A DNA stretch of 64,000 bases from Micropruina sonneratiae (lineage in GTDB: Bacteria; Actinomycetota; Actinomycetes; Propionibacteriales; Propionibacteriaceae), in the NCBI RefSeq assembly GCF_025972045.1, contig NZ_JAPDHX010000006.1, positions 62,001 through 126,000 on the forward strand, read 5' to 3'. The position numbers and the translations under genes are program-made. This document shows, in pieces, positions 49,840 through 58,240 of the stretch. Within the stretch, counting starts at the first letter, position 1. Each line of letters opens with the position of its first letter. The notes under the pieces are model-generated. The model was not told the DNA's origin and did not search any database. It saw only the letters and a program-made list of their open reading frames with translations.

Positions 49840-51074
49840 GACCGGCCGTCGTCCTCGGCCACCTCAGCCTCGTCTTCGGTCTCCACGACGCCCCCCGGGG
49901 CCTCCGGCTGGCCGTCCACCCGACCGGTCGGATCGGGATCGGGCTGGATCTCGTCGTCCTCGACCACGGCCGGCGCCTGCACCGGCGGCACCTCCTCGCC
50001 GGTGACCAGGTTGTCGAGGCTGCCGCCCATGAACACCGACAGCCAACGCGTCCGGGGGTCGGCGTCGAACAGCACCGACTTGCAGAACAGGGTCAGCGGC
50101 ACGGCCAGGATCGGGCCCAGCGGGCCGATGATGATCGCCCAGAACACCAGGGAGATGAACGTGGTGGTGATGTTCAGCCCGACCGCGTCGCCAGTCACCT
50201 TCGGCTGGATCACCATCGAGGCGATGAAATTGATCACCACGTAGGCGGCGACCATGATCACCATGGTCTGCCAGTCCCGAGCGAGCAGCGCCATCAGCGC
50301 CGGGGGCACCATGCCGATGATGAAGCCGACGTTGGGGATGTAGGCGGTGACGAAGGCGAGGATGCCCCAGGTGAGCACCAGCGGGATCTGCAACCAGGTC
50401 AGGATCCCCATGTTGATCAGTGCCACGGCCACGCCGAAGATCGTGTTGACGATCCAGTACTTGCGCACCCGCCAGGAGAAGTCGAGCAGCGCGGCGGCCA
50501 GGTTGGGCCGCAGCTGGGCCAGCTTGGACCGCTGCTCGGTGGTGTCGGTCAGGTCGACCGCGACGAAGGCGACGAACAGGAAGAGCGAGCCGAGGAAGGT
50601 CGCCCAGAACTGAACCGAGCTCATCACCCCGGTGACGTAGCCGAGCAGCCGGGTGTAGTCGAAGGTCCGCAGCCACTCGGTGATCGTCTCCTGGCTGACG
50701 CCCCAGGCCAGCAACTGTTGGGACGCGGCGTTGTACAGCTCGGTGAACCGGTCGGCGTAGGCGGGCATCGCCTGGACGAACTGGATCATCGCCACCGTGA
50801 CGGCGAACAGGATCGTGAGCAGGACCAGGAACACCACCAGCATGCCGGTCAGTGCGCTGACCAGCTTGGGGATCTTGTGGTCGTTGAGCCACAGCACCAG
50901 CGGGCGGACGGTCAGGACCAGGGTGATGGCCAGGAAGACCGGGGCGACCACGTCCCTGATGAAGTAGATGCCGACCAGGCAGGCGACGAGCGCGGCACCC
51001 GCGTAGAGGATGCGGATGCCCTCTGCCGCAACCACCGGTACGGCGGGACTCGAGGGGGTGCCGGGTGCGCTCAC
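49836..51074 (-). CDS. AI-2E family transporter
   Basis: The 412-residue membrane protein has about eight helices and the conserved FVTAYIPNVGFIIGMVPPALMALL and IASMVIQPKVTGDAVGLN segments of the AI-2E/PerM family, with the long middle extracytoplasmic loop (about 85-150). The C-terminus (about 365-412) is acidic and low complexity. Members act as ion or small-molecule carriers, not proven autoinducer exporters. Downstream it is coupled to the DUF6578 gene. Confidence 0.92.
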   Translation of the reverse strand: MSAPGTPSSPAVPVVAAEGIRILYAGAALVACLVGIYFIRDVVAPVFLAITLVLTVRPLVLWLNDHKIPKLVSALTGMLVVFLVLLTILFAVTVAMIQFVQAMPAYADRFTELYNAASQQLLAWGVSQETITEWLRTFDYTRLLGYVTGVMSSVQFWATFLGSLFLFVAFVAVDLTDTTEQRSKLAQLRPNLAAALLDFSWRVRKYWIVNTIFGVAVALINMGILTWLQIPLVLTWGILAFVTAYIPNVGFIIGMVPPALMALLARDWQTMVIMVAAYVVINFIASMVIQPKVTGDAVGLNITTTFISLVFWAIIIGPLGPILAVPLTLFCKSVLFDADPRTRWLSVFMGGSLDNLVTGEEVPPVQAPAVVEDDEIQPDPDPTGRVDGQPEAPGGVVETEDEAEVAEDDGRS

Positions 51075-51111
51075 GCGAGGAGTCTAGGCCCGCACGCGCG
51101 CCAGGAAGGGA

Positions 51112-51143
51112 GGCCCGGGGGCACGAATTCCGTGTCCCGGGCC
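51112..51143. terminator. GC-rich hairpin between dhaK-like and AI-2E genes
   Basis: GGCCCGGG..CACG pairs with CGTG..CCCGGGCC around an AATT-containing loop; one T is unpaired. It lies just after the DhaK stop on the minus strand and would end that transcript before the AI-2E transporter gene. Confidence 0.7.
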
Positions 51144-51171
51144 ATCCCGTCGTCGGGACCGCCGTCCCTGG

Positions 51172-52173
51172 TCACATACCGGCGCGCCAGCCCGCCGTCC
51201 GCACCGGGGCGTCGTACAACTCGGTCAGTTCGTCGTCCAGCCGCATCACGGTCAGCGAGGCGCCCGACATCTCCAGCGAGGTGAAGAAGTTGCCGATCTG
51301 GCTGCGGGTGACGTTGATGCCCTTCTCGGTGAGCACGTCGTGGGCGTGGTTGTACATGATGTACTGCTCGCTCAGCGGGGTGGCGCCCAGACCGTTGATG
51401 TACAGCAGCACGTTCTCGCCCGATTCGAGCTTCAGGTCGGCGAGCACCTTCTCCAGCAGCACGTCGACGATGTCGTCGGCCTTCATCATCGGCACCCGCT
51501 TGACGCCGGGCTCGCCGTGCACGCCGATGCCGAGCTCCATCTCGTCCTCGCCGAGCTCGAACGACGGCTTGCCGACGGTCGGCACCGTGCAGGCGGTCAT
51601 CGCAAGGCCCATGGTGGCCATGTTGTCGTTGGCCTTGGCGGCGATGCGGGTGACGTTCTCGAGGTCGTCGCCCCGGTCGGCGGCCGCGCCGGCCAGCTTG
51701 AACGCGACGATCGCGCCGGCGACGCCGCGGCGTCCGGCCGTGTAGGTGGAGTTCTCGACCGCGACATCGTCGTCGATGACGACGGTCTTGACGTCGATCT
51801 CCTCGAGCTCGGCCAATTCGGCGCCGGTTTCGAAGTTCAGGATGTCGCCGGTGTAGTTGAGGATCAGGTGCAGGACGCCGGCGCCGCCGTCGGCGGCCTG
51901 GGTGGCGGCCAGGATCTGGTCCGGGGTGGGCGAGGAGAAGAACGCTCCCGGCGCCGCGGCGCTGAGCATGCCCTCACCGACGTAGCCGCCGCCGAGCGGT
52001 TCGTGGCCGGAGCCGCCGCCCGAGATGACGCCGACCTTGCCCTGTACCGCGCCACCGGCGCGGCACACGTACAGCGGATCGTCGTGCAGTTCGACGATGT
52101 CGGCGTACGCCGTGGCGAAGCCGCGGTTCATCTCGTCCAGCACGGTGGCCGGATCGTTGATGATCTTCTTCAT
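51172..52173 (-). CDS. Dihydroxyacetone kinase, DhaK subunit (no DhaL partner)
   Basis: Starting at 52173 (MKKIINDPATVLDEMNRGF, GAGGAGAG upstream), the 333-residue product is a complete DhaK domain: GGGSGHEPLGGGYVGEGMLSAAAPG (52-76) with His 57, DDDVAVENSTYTAGRRGVAG, and the substrate His 219 in ELGIGVHGEPGVKR, which forms the covalent hemiaminal with the ketose. An ATP-binding DhaL domain, needed for phosphorylation, is neither fused nor encoded next door. It is the third gene of the E1-E2-DhaK operon. Related kinases act on dihydroxyacetone or erythrulose. Confidence 0.88.
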   Translation of the reverse strand: MKKIINDPATVLDEMNRGFATAYADIVELHDDPLYVCRAGGAVQGKVGVISGGGSGHEPLGGGYVGEGMLSAAAPGAFFSSPTPDQILAATQAADGGAGVLHLILNYTGDILNFETGAELAELEEIDVKTVVIDDDVAVENSTYTAGRRGVAGAIVAFKLAGAAADRGDDLENVTRIAAKANDNMATMGLAMTACTVPTVGKPSFELGEDEMELGIGVHGEPGVKRVPMMKADDIVDVLLEKVLADLKLESGENVLLYINGLGATPLSEQYIMYNHAHDVLTEKGINVTRSQIGNFFTSLEMSGASLTVMRLDDELTELYDAPVRTAGWRAGM

Positions 52174-52216
52174 GGCTCTCCTCAGAGCTAGGGGCAGCAC
52201 CGTCGCTGCCGTCGGG

Positions 52217-53581
52217 TCAGAGCAGGAGTTGAATGGGGCGGGCGATCAGGGCGGAGAAGGCCTGCAGGTACTGCGCCCCCAGCGCGCCGTCGATGGCGCG
52301 ATGGTCGAAGGACGCCGTGATCCGGCAGGTGGTGGCGACCGTGAGCTGGCCGTCGGGGCCGACCCAGGGACGTGGCTTGCCGGAGCCGATCGCCAGGATC
52401 GTGCTCTGCGGCGGGTTGAGGATGGCGGCGAACTCGTCGACGTCGAACATGCCGAGGTTGCTCACCGTCAGCGAGCCGCCCTCGAGTTCCCGCTGCTGCA
52501 GCCGGCCCTCGCCGGCCCGGCCGGCGGCGTCCTTGATGGCGGCCGACAACTGCGTGATGCCGAGTTGTTCGACGCCCCTGATCACCGGGGTGACCAGGCC
52601 GCGTTCGGACGCCACCGCGACCGCGACGTCGCTGCTGCCGAAGGCGAGCAACTCCTCCTCGGTCCAGCTGACGTTCGCCTCGGGCACCTTCGCCAGCGCC
52701 AGTCCGGCCGCCTTGACCAGCAGGTCGTTGACCGACACCCGCACCTCGGCGTCGGCGTTGATCTGGGCGCGCAGCTCGAGCAGCGGCCCGAGATCGAGTT
52801 CCCGGGTCAGGTAGAAGTGCGGCGCGGTCTGCTTGGACGCCTGCAGCCGGCTGGCGATCGCCCGCCGCAGCCGGGTGTGCGGAATGCGCTTCACCTCACC
52901 GGGCTCGACGGCCGGCACCGGGGCCGCGCCGGCGGCCGCGGGCTTGGGCGCCGAGGGAGTGATCGGCGGGGCGGCGTGGTGGGCGGCGTCGGCGTAGGCG
53001 GCCTCGACGTCCTTCTTGGTGATCCGGTTGTTCGGCCCGGTGCCGGGAATGTCGGCCAGTTCGAGGCCGTACTCGGCGGCCAGCCGGCGGGCCAGCGGGC
53101 TGGAGAAGATCCGCTCTCCCGGACGCCGCGCCGGGCGGGCCGCGGGGGCGGAAGGCGTCGGCGGCGCGGGCGGTGCCGGCTTGGGGGGCGCGGGTTCGGC
53201 GTCCGGGGCCTGCATGTCCTCGGCGACGGCGATCGTGGCGACCGTCACCTCGTCGTCGGCGGCCTGTTCGGCGGCCTCGACGGCTGAGGGCTGCGCGCCG
53301 GTCACGCTGGCGGCCAGGTTGGCCGCGATCGACGGGTCCTCACCGGGCTCGGCGAGCACCGCGATCGGGTCGCCGACCGCCACGTTGGTGCCGCCGTCGA
53401 CGAGCAGGGTGTGCACCACGGCGTCGGACTCGGCCTCGATCTCGACCATGGCCTTGTCGGTCTCGACCGTGGCCAGCACGGCGCCGCGGCTGACCGTCTC
53501 GCCGGCGGCTACGGTCCAGCTCTCCAGCAGGGCGGTGTCGGCGTCGGCGGAGACGCCCGGCATGCGAAGCAGCGAGGCCAT
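52217..53581 (-). CDS. E2 subunit of a 2-oxoacid/acetoin dehydrogenase complex
   Basis: The 454-residue protein has an N-terminal lipoyl domain (about 5-75, lipoylated Lys in ETDKAMVEIEAE), a Pro/Ala linker, a peripheral subunit-binding domain (SPLARRLAAEYGLELADIPGTGPNNRITKKDVEAA, about 150-190) and a C-terminal acyltransferase core ending with the catalytic SFDHRAIDGALGAQYL. It transfers the acyl group from E1 to CoA. The E1 gene ends 3 bp before its start. No E3 gene is in the window. Confidence 0.92.
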   Translation of the reverse strand: MASLLRMPGVSADADTALLESWTVAAGETVSRGAVLATVETDKAMVEIEAESDAVVHTLLVDGGTNVAVGDPIAVLAEPGEDPSIAANLAASVTGAQPSAVEAAEQAADDEVTVATIAVAEDMQAPDAEPAPPKPAPPAPPTPSAPAARPARRPGERIFSSPLARRLAAEYGLELADIPGTGPNNRITKKDVEAAYADAAHHAAPPITPSAPKPAAAGAAPVPAVEPGEVKRIPHTRLRRAIASRLQASKQTAPHFYLTRELDLGPLLELRAQINADAEVRVSVNDLLVKAAGLALAKVPEANVSWTEEELLAFGSSDVAVAVASERGLVTPVIRGVEQLGITQLSAAIKDAAGRAGEGRLQQRELEGGSLTVSNLGMFDVDEFAAILNPPQSTILAIGSGKPRPWVGPDGQLTVATTCRITASFDHRAIDGALGAQYLQAFSALIARPIQLLL

Positions 53582-53583
53582 GA

Positions 53584-55758
53584 CTATCCCTTCAGTTCGT
53601 TCAGGGCGGCGACGATGTCGTCGGTGTTGGCGTTGGCGGCCGTTTCGAGCGCCTTGGAGATGCTCGGAGCGGCCTCGCCGCCCTGGACCCGGATCACCGG
53701 CGCGTCCAGCCAGTCGAACAGCCGGCGTCCGATCTCACCGGCCAGCCAGCCGCCGTAGGAGGTGCCCTGGGCGCCCTGCTCGACGATCACCACGTTGTTG
53801 GTCTTCTTGACCGACGCCTCGATGGTCTCCCAGTCGAGGGACGCCCGGTCGAGCCAGCGCAGGTCGATCACCTCGCCGTCGACGCCCGACTCTTCGACGG
53901 CGTCCAGGCAGCGCTGCACCATCGACAGGTAGCTGATCAGCGTGACGGCCGAACCCTCGCGTCGGACGGCCGCCTTGCCGAACGGCAGCACGTAGTCGAG
54001 ATCCTTGGGCGCCAGGCCCTCCAGCTTGTACAGGTCGGCGTCGTGCTCGAGCACCGCGACCGGGTCGCGGGTCAGCATCGCCGCGTTGAGCAGTCCCACG
54101 TAGTCCAGGGCGGTGGAGGGGGCGATGATCCGCCAGCCCACCGAGGTGGACAGGATGCCTGCCGGGTCCATCGAGTGCTGCGAGCCGTAACCCGTTGTCG
54201 TACCGATCTTGAGCCGCATCAGCATCGCCATGTCGTGGTCGCCGCCGAACATGTGCCGGGCCCGGCCGATCTGGTTGAAGATCTGGTCGGCCGCCACCCA
54301 GATGAAGTCGGCGTACATCAGCTCGACGACCGGGTAGTAGCGGCCGTCGAGCGCCATGCCGCCGCCCAGGCCGGTGAACCCGGCCTCGGCGATCGGGGTG
54401 CCGAGAACCCGCCCCGGGAAGTCGACGGGCAGGCCCTTCGTCGCGCCGCGCGAGCCGCCGTTGAGCTTGTGCACGTCCTCGCCGAGCACCACGATCGAGT
54501 CGTCGGTCTCCATCCGGCGGTGCATCACCGCGGCGATGGTGTCGACGAAGCGCTGCTTGACCAGTTCGTCGGCGCCGAAGCTGTCGTCGGTGCGGACGCG
54601 GTCGCCGCCGTCCGGCCAGTCGCCGCGGATGCCGACGTCGATGAAGGACGCCGACGGCCACAGCTCGGGACGGATGCGCAGCTGCCCGGGGCGCCCGTTC
54701 GGGTCGGCCTCGGTGATCCGGCCGGAGAGCTCGGCCATGATCGCCTTGCACGACTTGCGCAGGGCGTCCAGCTGCTCGCGGGTGGCGATGCCGAGACGCT
54801 CGAGGTGCTTCTCGGCCAGGTTCAGCGGGTCGCGGTCGCGCCAGCCGGCCTCCTCCTCCTTGGAGCGGTAGCCGAACGCGCTGCCCGGGAACGGGCCGTT
54901 CTGGTGGAAGTAGCGGTAGGTGTCGGCCTCGACCACGGCCGGCCCGCCGCCGCCCCGGACGTGCTCGAGCACCTTGTCCATCAGCAGTTTGACGCTCAGG
55001 GCGTCCTGACCGTCGACGCGCCAACTCGGGATGCCGAAGCCCAGGCCGCGCACGCTCAGCCGCGGGTCGGCGGTCGACTCGTTGACCGTGGTGGAGACCG
55101 CGTACTGGTTGTTCTCGATGAAGAAGATCGTCGGCAGCTTCCAGGCGGCGGCGATGTTCAGCGCCTCGAGCGTCGAGCCGATGTTGGACGCCCCGTCGCC
55201 GAAGTAGGTGACCGAGACGGCATCGGTGCCGGCCAGCTTGTGCGACATCGCGAAGCCGGTGGCGAACGGGACGGCGCCGCCGACGATGGCATTGGTGCCC
55301 ATCGCGCCGACTTCCTTCCACTGCAGGTGCATCGAACCGCCGCGGCCGTGGCAGTAGCCGTCGGTGAGGCCGGCGATCTCGGCGAGGGTTCGGTACAGAA
55401 CCGAGACCACGTCTTCGGTCCAGTCGGCGCCGATGCTGAAGCCGTCGGGCTGGACGGCGTTGAGCGCCTTGGCCAGGAACTGGTGGTGGCCGCGGTGCGA
55501 ACCGTTGATCTGGTCCTGGACGGTGAGCGGAACGGCGGAGCCGACGGCTCCCGCCTCCTGGCCGATCGAGGAGTGCGCCGGGCCGTTGATCAGCTTCTGT
55601 CCGGCCAGGTCGAGAACCTGCTCCTCAAAGGCGCGGATGAGGTGCATCTGCACCGTCATCGACTCGAGCAGTGCGGCGTCGGCGGCATCCCAGTCCGCCT
55701 CGGTCGCCGTGAACTGATTCCAGGTGGCCGACGGCTGCAAAGGCTCGGTGATCGGCAT
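53584..55758 (-). CDS. Thiamine-dependent E1, alpha and beta subunits fused
   Basis: The 724-residue protein joins an alpha half (1-370) with the TPP motif GDGASNIGSTLEAL and NN at 187-217, HRGHHQFLAKALN, GYCHGRGGSMHL, to a beta half (about 390-724) with VLGEDVHKLNGGSRGATKGL, GTPIAEAGFTGLGGGMALDG, and YGSQHSMDP. Alpha and beta are normally separate genes. The best overall match is acetoin or branched/2-oxoacid dehydrogenases. ATG 55758 lies 10 bp after GAGGAGG. It begins the operon divergent from gntR. Confidence 0.92.
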   Translation of the reverse strand: MPITEPLQPSATWNQFTATEADWDAADAALLESMTVQMHLIRAFEEQVLDLAGQKLINGPAHSSIGQEAGAVGSAVPLTVQDQINGSHRGHHQFLAKALNAVQPDGFSIGADWTEDVVSVLYRTLAEIAGLTDGYCHGRGGSMHLQWKEVGAMGTNAIVGGAVPFATGFAMSHKLAGTDAVSVTYFGDGASNIGSTLEALNIAAAWKLPTIFFIENNQYAVSTTVNESTADPRLSVRGLGFGIPSWRVDGQDALSVKLLMDKVLEHVRGGGGPAVVEADTYRYFHQNGPFPGSAFGYRSKEEEAGWRDRDPLNLAEKHLERLGIATREQLDALRKSCKAIMAELSGRITEADPNGRPGQLRIRPELWPSASFIDVGIRGDWPDGGDRVRTDDSFGADELVKQRFVDTIAAVMHRRMETDDSIVVLGEDVHKLNGGSRGATKGLPVDFPGRVLGTPIAEAGFTGLGGGMALDGRYYPVVELMYADFIWVAADQIFNQIGRARHMFGGDHDMAMLMRLKIGTTTGYGSQHSMDPAGILSTSVGWRIIAPSTALDYVGLLNAAMLTRDPVAVLEHDADLYKLEGLAPKDLDYVLPFGKAAVRREGSAVTLISYLSMVQRCLDAVEESGVDGEVIDLRWLDRASLDWETIEASVKKTNNVVIVEQGAQGTSYGGWLAGEIGRRLFDWLDAPVIRVQGGEAAPSISKALETAANANTDDIVAALNELKG

Positions 55759-55838
55759 GGCTACGGTGCCTCCTCGTTGACGCGTGCCCCATCGCTGCGG
55801 GAGATGCGGGTTGGGGTAAGCTCGGGCTACAAACTACA

Positions 55839-55859
55839 AGACATGACCGTACATGTACA
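55839..55859. promoter_or_regulatory. Candidate GntR operator in the E1/gntR intergenic region
   Basis: GTACATGTAC at 55849-55858 is a perfect 10-bp palindrome and is preceded by AGACATG (55839-55845). The same AGACATG occurs in the palindrome between the kinase and zinc dehydrogenase genes, and TGTACA occurs before the aldolase gene. The site lies between the divergent starts of E1 and gntR. Confidence 0.6.
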
Positions 55860-55904
55860 GCCAAGTTGCGGGCTCGTTCCGAGATGCGGCGAAGGAGGGA
55901 CACC

Positions 55905-56681
55905 GTGACCACCACCCTCAATCGGGACTCCGCGGTCCCGCTGTACCTGCAGCTCGCCGATGAACTGCGCACCAAGATTCTCAGCGGTGAATGGCAGCCT
56001 GAGCAACGGATTCCGTCAGAGAACGAACTGAACCAGATCTACTCGATCAGCCGGATGACCATTCGGCAGGTGCTCGGCAAGCTCGTCGACGAGGGTTTGG
56101 TCTTCCGGGTTCACGGCAAGGGAACGTTCGTCGCGCAGCCCAAGATCGCGACCCGTTCGCCCTCGTACCACGGCGTCCGCGAACAGTTGGAGCAGCAGGG
56201 CTACTCGACCCGTACCGAACTGATCAACTCGGGCACCGTCGAGGCCGACGCCCGGCTGGCCCGCCAGCTCGATGTGCAGGTCGGCACCCCGCTGCACATG
56301 GTCGAGCGGCTGCGGTACGCCGAGGACACCCCGATCAGCCTGCACAAGTCGTACGTGCCGGTGCGGCTGGCCCCGGCCCTGCTCGACCACGACCTGACCC
56401 AGCAGCAGCTGTGCCAGGTACTGGCCGGCGACTACGGCCTCGACATGGTCTACGTGCACGAGTCGCTGGAGTCGCTCACGCCGACCCCCTCGGAGCTGAC
56501 CGCCCTGCGCGTGCGCCGCGGGACGCCGCTGCTGCTGCTCGAACAGCGGATCAAGGACGCCTCGCACCGCCTGTTCGAGTACACGCGGATCAAGTTCCGC
56601 GGTGACCGGGTGCGGCTGGAGTTCGACTACGACCTGAGCGCGCTGGGCACGACGAAGAAGCGCCAGTTGGCCTTCAGCTGA
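55905..56681 (+). CDS. GntR-family repressor, HutC subfamily
   Basis: GTG 55905 follows GGAGGG at normal spacing and is chosen over the earlier ATG codons. The 258-residue protein has an N-terminal winged helix (SAVPLYLQLADELRTKILSGEWQPEQRIPSENELNQIYSISRMTIRQVLGKL, about 8-60) and a C-terminal UTRA ligand domain (about 85-245) with TPLHMVERLRYAEDTPISLHKSYVP. UTRA domains sense sugar phosphates or amino acids. It probably controls the surrounding carbohydrate genes. A bidirectional terminator follows. Confidence 0.92.
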   Translation: MTTTLNRDSAVPLYLQLADELRTKILSGEWQPEQRIPSENELNQIYSISRMTIRQVLGKLVDEGLVFRVHGKGTFVAQPKIATRSPSYHGVREQLEQQGYSTRTELINSGTVEADARLARQLDVQVGTPLHMVERLRYAEDTPISLHKSYVPVRLAPALLDHDLTQQQLCQVLAGDYGLDMVYVHESLESLTPTPSELTALRVRRGTPLLLLEQRIKDASHRLFEYTRIKFRGDRVRLEFDYDLSALGTTKKRQLAFS

Positions 56682-56711
56682 CGCTGACGTTCGCGCGCCG
56701 GCCGAGCAGAA

Positions 56712-56757
56712 ACAGTGTGAGTCCGAACATCGAGTTCAATGCTCGGACTCACACTGT
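56712..56757. terminator. Bidirectional terminator between gntR and the kinase operon
   Basis: A perfect 15-bp stem (ACAGTGTGAGTCCGA, 56712-56726; complement 56743-56757) encloses a 16-nt loop that itself contains a short GAAC/GTTC pair. It is followed by TCTTT on the plus strand and TTTCT on the minus strand, so it can end both the gntR message and the opposing kinase operon. Confidence 0.85.
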
Positions 56758-56897
56758 CTTTCAGACCCCGTCGCCGCGCTTGTGGCGACGACGGTGTGCG
56801 GCAGCGGGGAGGGGAGTTCCACGGGTTGCGGGTCGAGCCCGCGGCGCCGGCGCTCCAGGGTGCCGGTGATGTCGTCGATGCCGGTGATCCACTTCAC
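56736..56897 (-). CDS. Possible 53-residue protein at the end of the kinase operon
   Basis: GTG 56897, close after GGAG, opens a 53-codon frame reading VKWITGIDDITGTLERRRRG, then LDPQPVELPSPLPHTVV, and stopping inside the terminator at 56736. It lies 5 bp after the dehydrogenase stop on the same strand. The composition is protein-like with a helical first half, but the stop lies inside the terminator stem, so either the terminator acts after translation or the frame is not used. No family is recognised. Confidence 0.3.
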   Translation of the reverse strand: MKWITGIDDITGTLERRRRGLDPQPVELPSPLPHTVVATSAATGSERQCESEH

Positions 56898-56902
56898 TGC
56901 TC

Positions 56903-58240
56903 CTATACGCCGCCGCCCGCCGTCGCGGCCCGCGCCAGTACTCGATCGATCAACTCCGCCGTCCACTCGCCGGTCATCACCAGCAGGTCGGGCAGGGTGA
57001 GCCGGTCGCGCATGTACGGCAGCGCCAGCAGGGTCCAGGCCACCTGATCGGCCGAGACCGGGGGAGTGAGCTCGCTGAACCGGGCCGCCGCACCCCAATG
57101 CCGCAGCGTGGTCGCCGACCGCTGGGGGGTGCCCAGGTAGCCGAACAGCGTCTCGAGCAGTGCGGCCCGGTCACGGTCGCAAACAGCCTTGTCAGCGGCG
57201 TTCCAGGCAGCGACCTTCCGCGCCACCGCCGTCCAGCACTCCTGCCCCAGCGAGCCGGAAGGGTCGATGGAAGCCCAGGTGTCGCGCACCCGCTGCTCCA
57301 GGTCGGCCGGATAGGTCAGGTCTGCCCAGGGCCGTTCGAACAGCGCGGACGTCTCGCGCACCTCGGCCCACAACGCGGTACAGACCACCGTCGCCACGCC
57401 CACCTGGGCGCCGTGCAGGTCGTGCTCGACGCCTCGGGCCATCGCGGCCATGTCGAGGATGTGGCTGGTCAGGTGCTCCGAACCCGACAGCGGCGCCGTC
57501 GAATCGGCGACGCCGATCACAAGCCCGCCGACGGTCAACGAATCGACCAGGGCCTTGCGTGCTCGGCCCGGGTCCGGGTCGGTGAGCCCCTCCACGGCGT
57601 CCAGCACGGGCCGGACCGCCTCGTCGGTGAACGGGCCGTCCAGGCCCAGCGAACAGGCCAGGTACCAGTCCGCCGGGGCCGACCAGATCGCGATCGCGTC
57701 CCCGACGCCCGAACGGTTCAGCCGGGCGGGTGCCGCGTCGATGACCCGGTCGTCGATGATCAGCCCCGTCGGCCACACCGAGGGCCTGGTGCGCTTGGCA
57801 CCGCCGATCACCAGGACGCTGAGCGGATCGGAGAAGCCGTTGACCGAGGCCGCGGTCTGGATCGCCACCAGGGGCGCACCAGAGCGCGCGGACACCACCT
57901 TGCCGAGATCGGTGATGGTGCCGGAACCGACGCTGACCAGCAGCGACGGGCGTCCGACCTCGGCCACGGCGTCCTCGACGGTGGCCTCGTCGAGCGCTAC
58001 CTGAGCGTGGGTGGCCCGGACCGTCACCCGGCGGGCGGCGCCCACCAGGTCGGCCACCCACGCCAGCAGGTCGCGTCCGTCGGCGAGTTTCGCCACGTCA
58101 TCGGTGAGGATGACGCGCTCGCCGTCGCCGGCCAGCCGACGGCACAGGGCGGGCAGTTCGCCCAGTGCCGCCGGACCGGTCGCCAGGAGGCCGAGAGCCC
58201 CCTGGGAGACTTCGCGGGCGAATGACTCGTAGCCGGTCAT
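56903..58240 (-). CDS. sn-glycerol-1-phosphate dehydrogenase-like enzyme (iron/zinc alcohol dehydrogenase family)
   Basis: ATG 58240 overlaps the kinase stop by 4 bp. The 445-residue enzyme has the NAD-binding GSGTITDLGK (105-114) and NGFSDPLSVLV, and metal ligands Asp 181 (GVGDAIAIWSAPADW), His 256/260 (GSEHLTSHILD) and His 276 (DLHGAQVGVATV). This layout is that of AraM/EgsA, which reduce dihydroxyacetone phosphate or a ketose phosphate. It is slightly longer than the usual 390-400. In Bacillus, araM also sits in a sugar operon with a kinase. The substrate may be another phosphorylated polyol. Confidence 0.85.
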   Translation of the reverse strand: MTGYESFAREVSQGALGLLATGPAALGELPALCRRLAGDGERVILTDDVAKLADGRDLLAWVADLVGAARRVTVRATHAQVALDEATVEDAVAEVGRPSLLVSVGSGTITDLGKVVSARSGAPLVAIQTAASVNGFSDPLSVLVIGGAKRTRPSVWPTGLIIDDRVIDAAPARLNRSGVGDAIAIWSAPADWYLACSLGLDGPFTDEAVRPVLDAVEGLTDPDPGRARKALVDSLTVGGLVIGVADSTAPLSGSEHLTSHILDMAAMARGVEHDLHGAQVGVATVVCTALWAEVRETSALFERPWADLTYPADLEQRVRDTWASIDPSGSLGQECWTAVARKVAAWNAADKAVCDRDRAALLETLFGYLGTPQRSATTLRHWGAAARFSELTPPVSADQVAWTLLALPYMRDRLTLPDLLVMTGEWTAELIDRVLARAATAGGGV

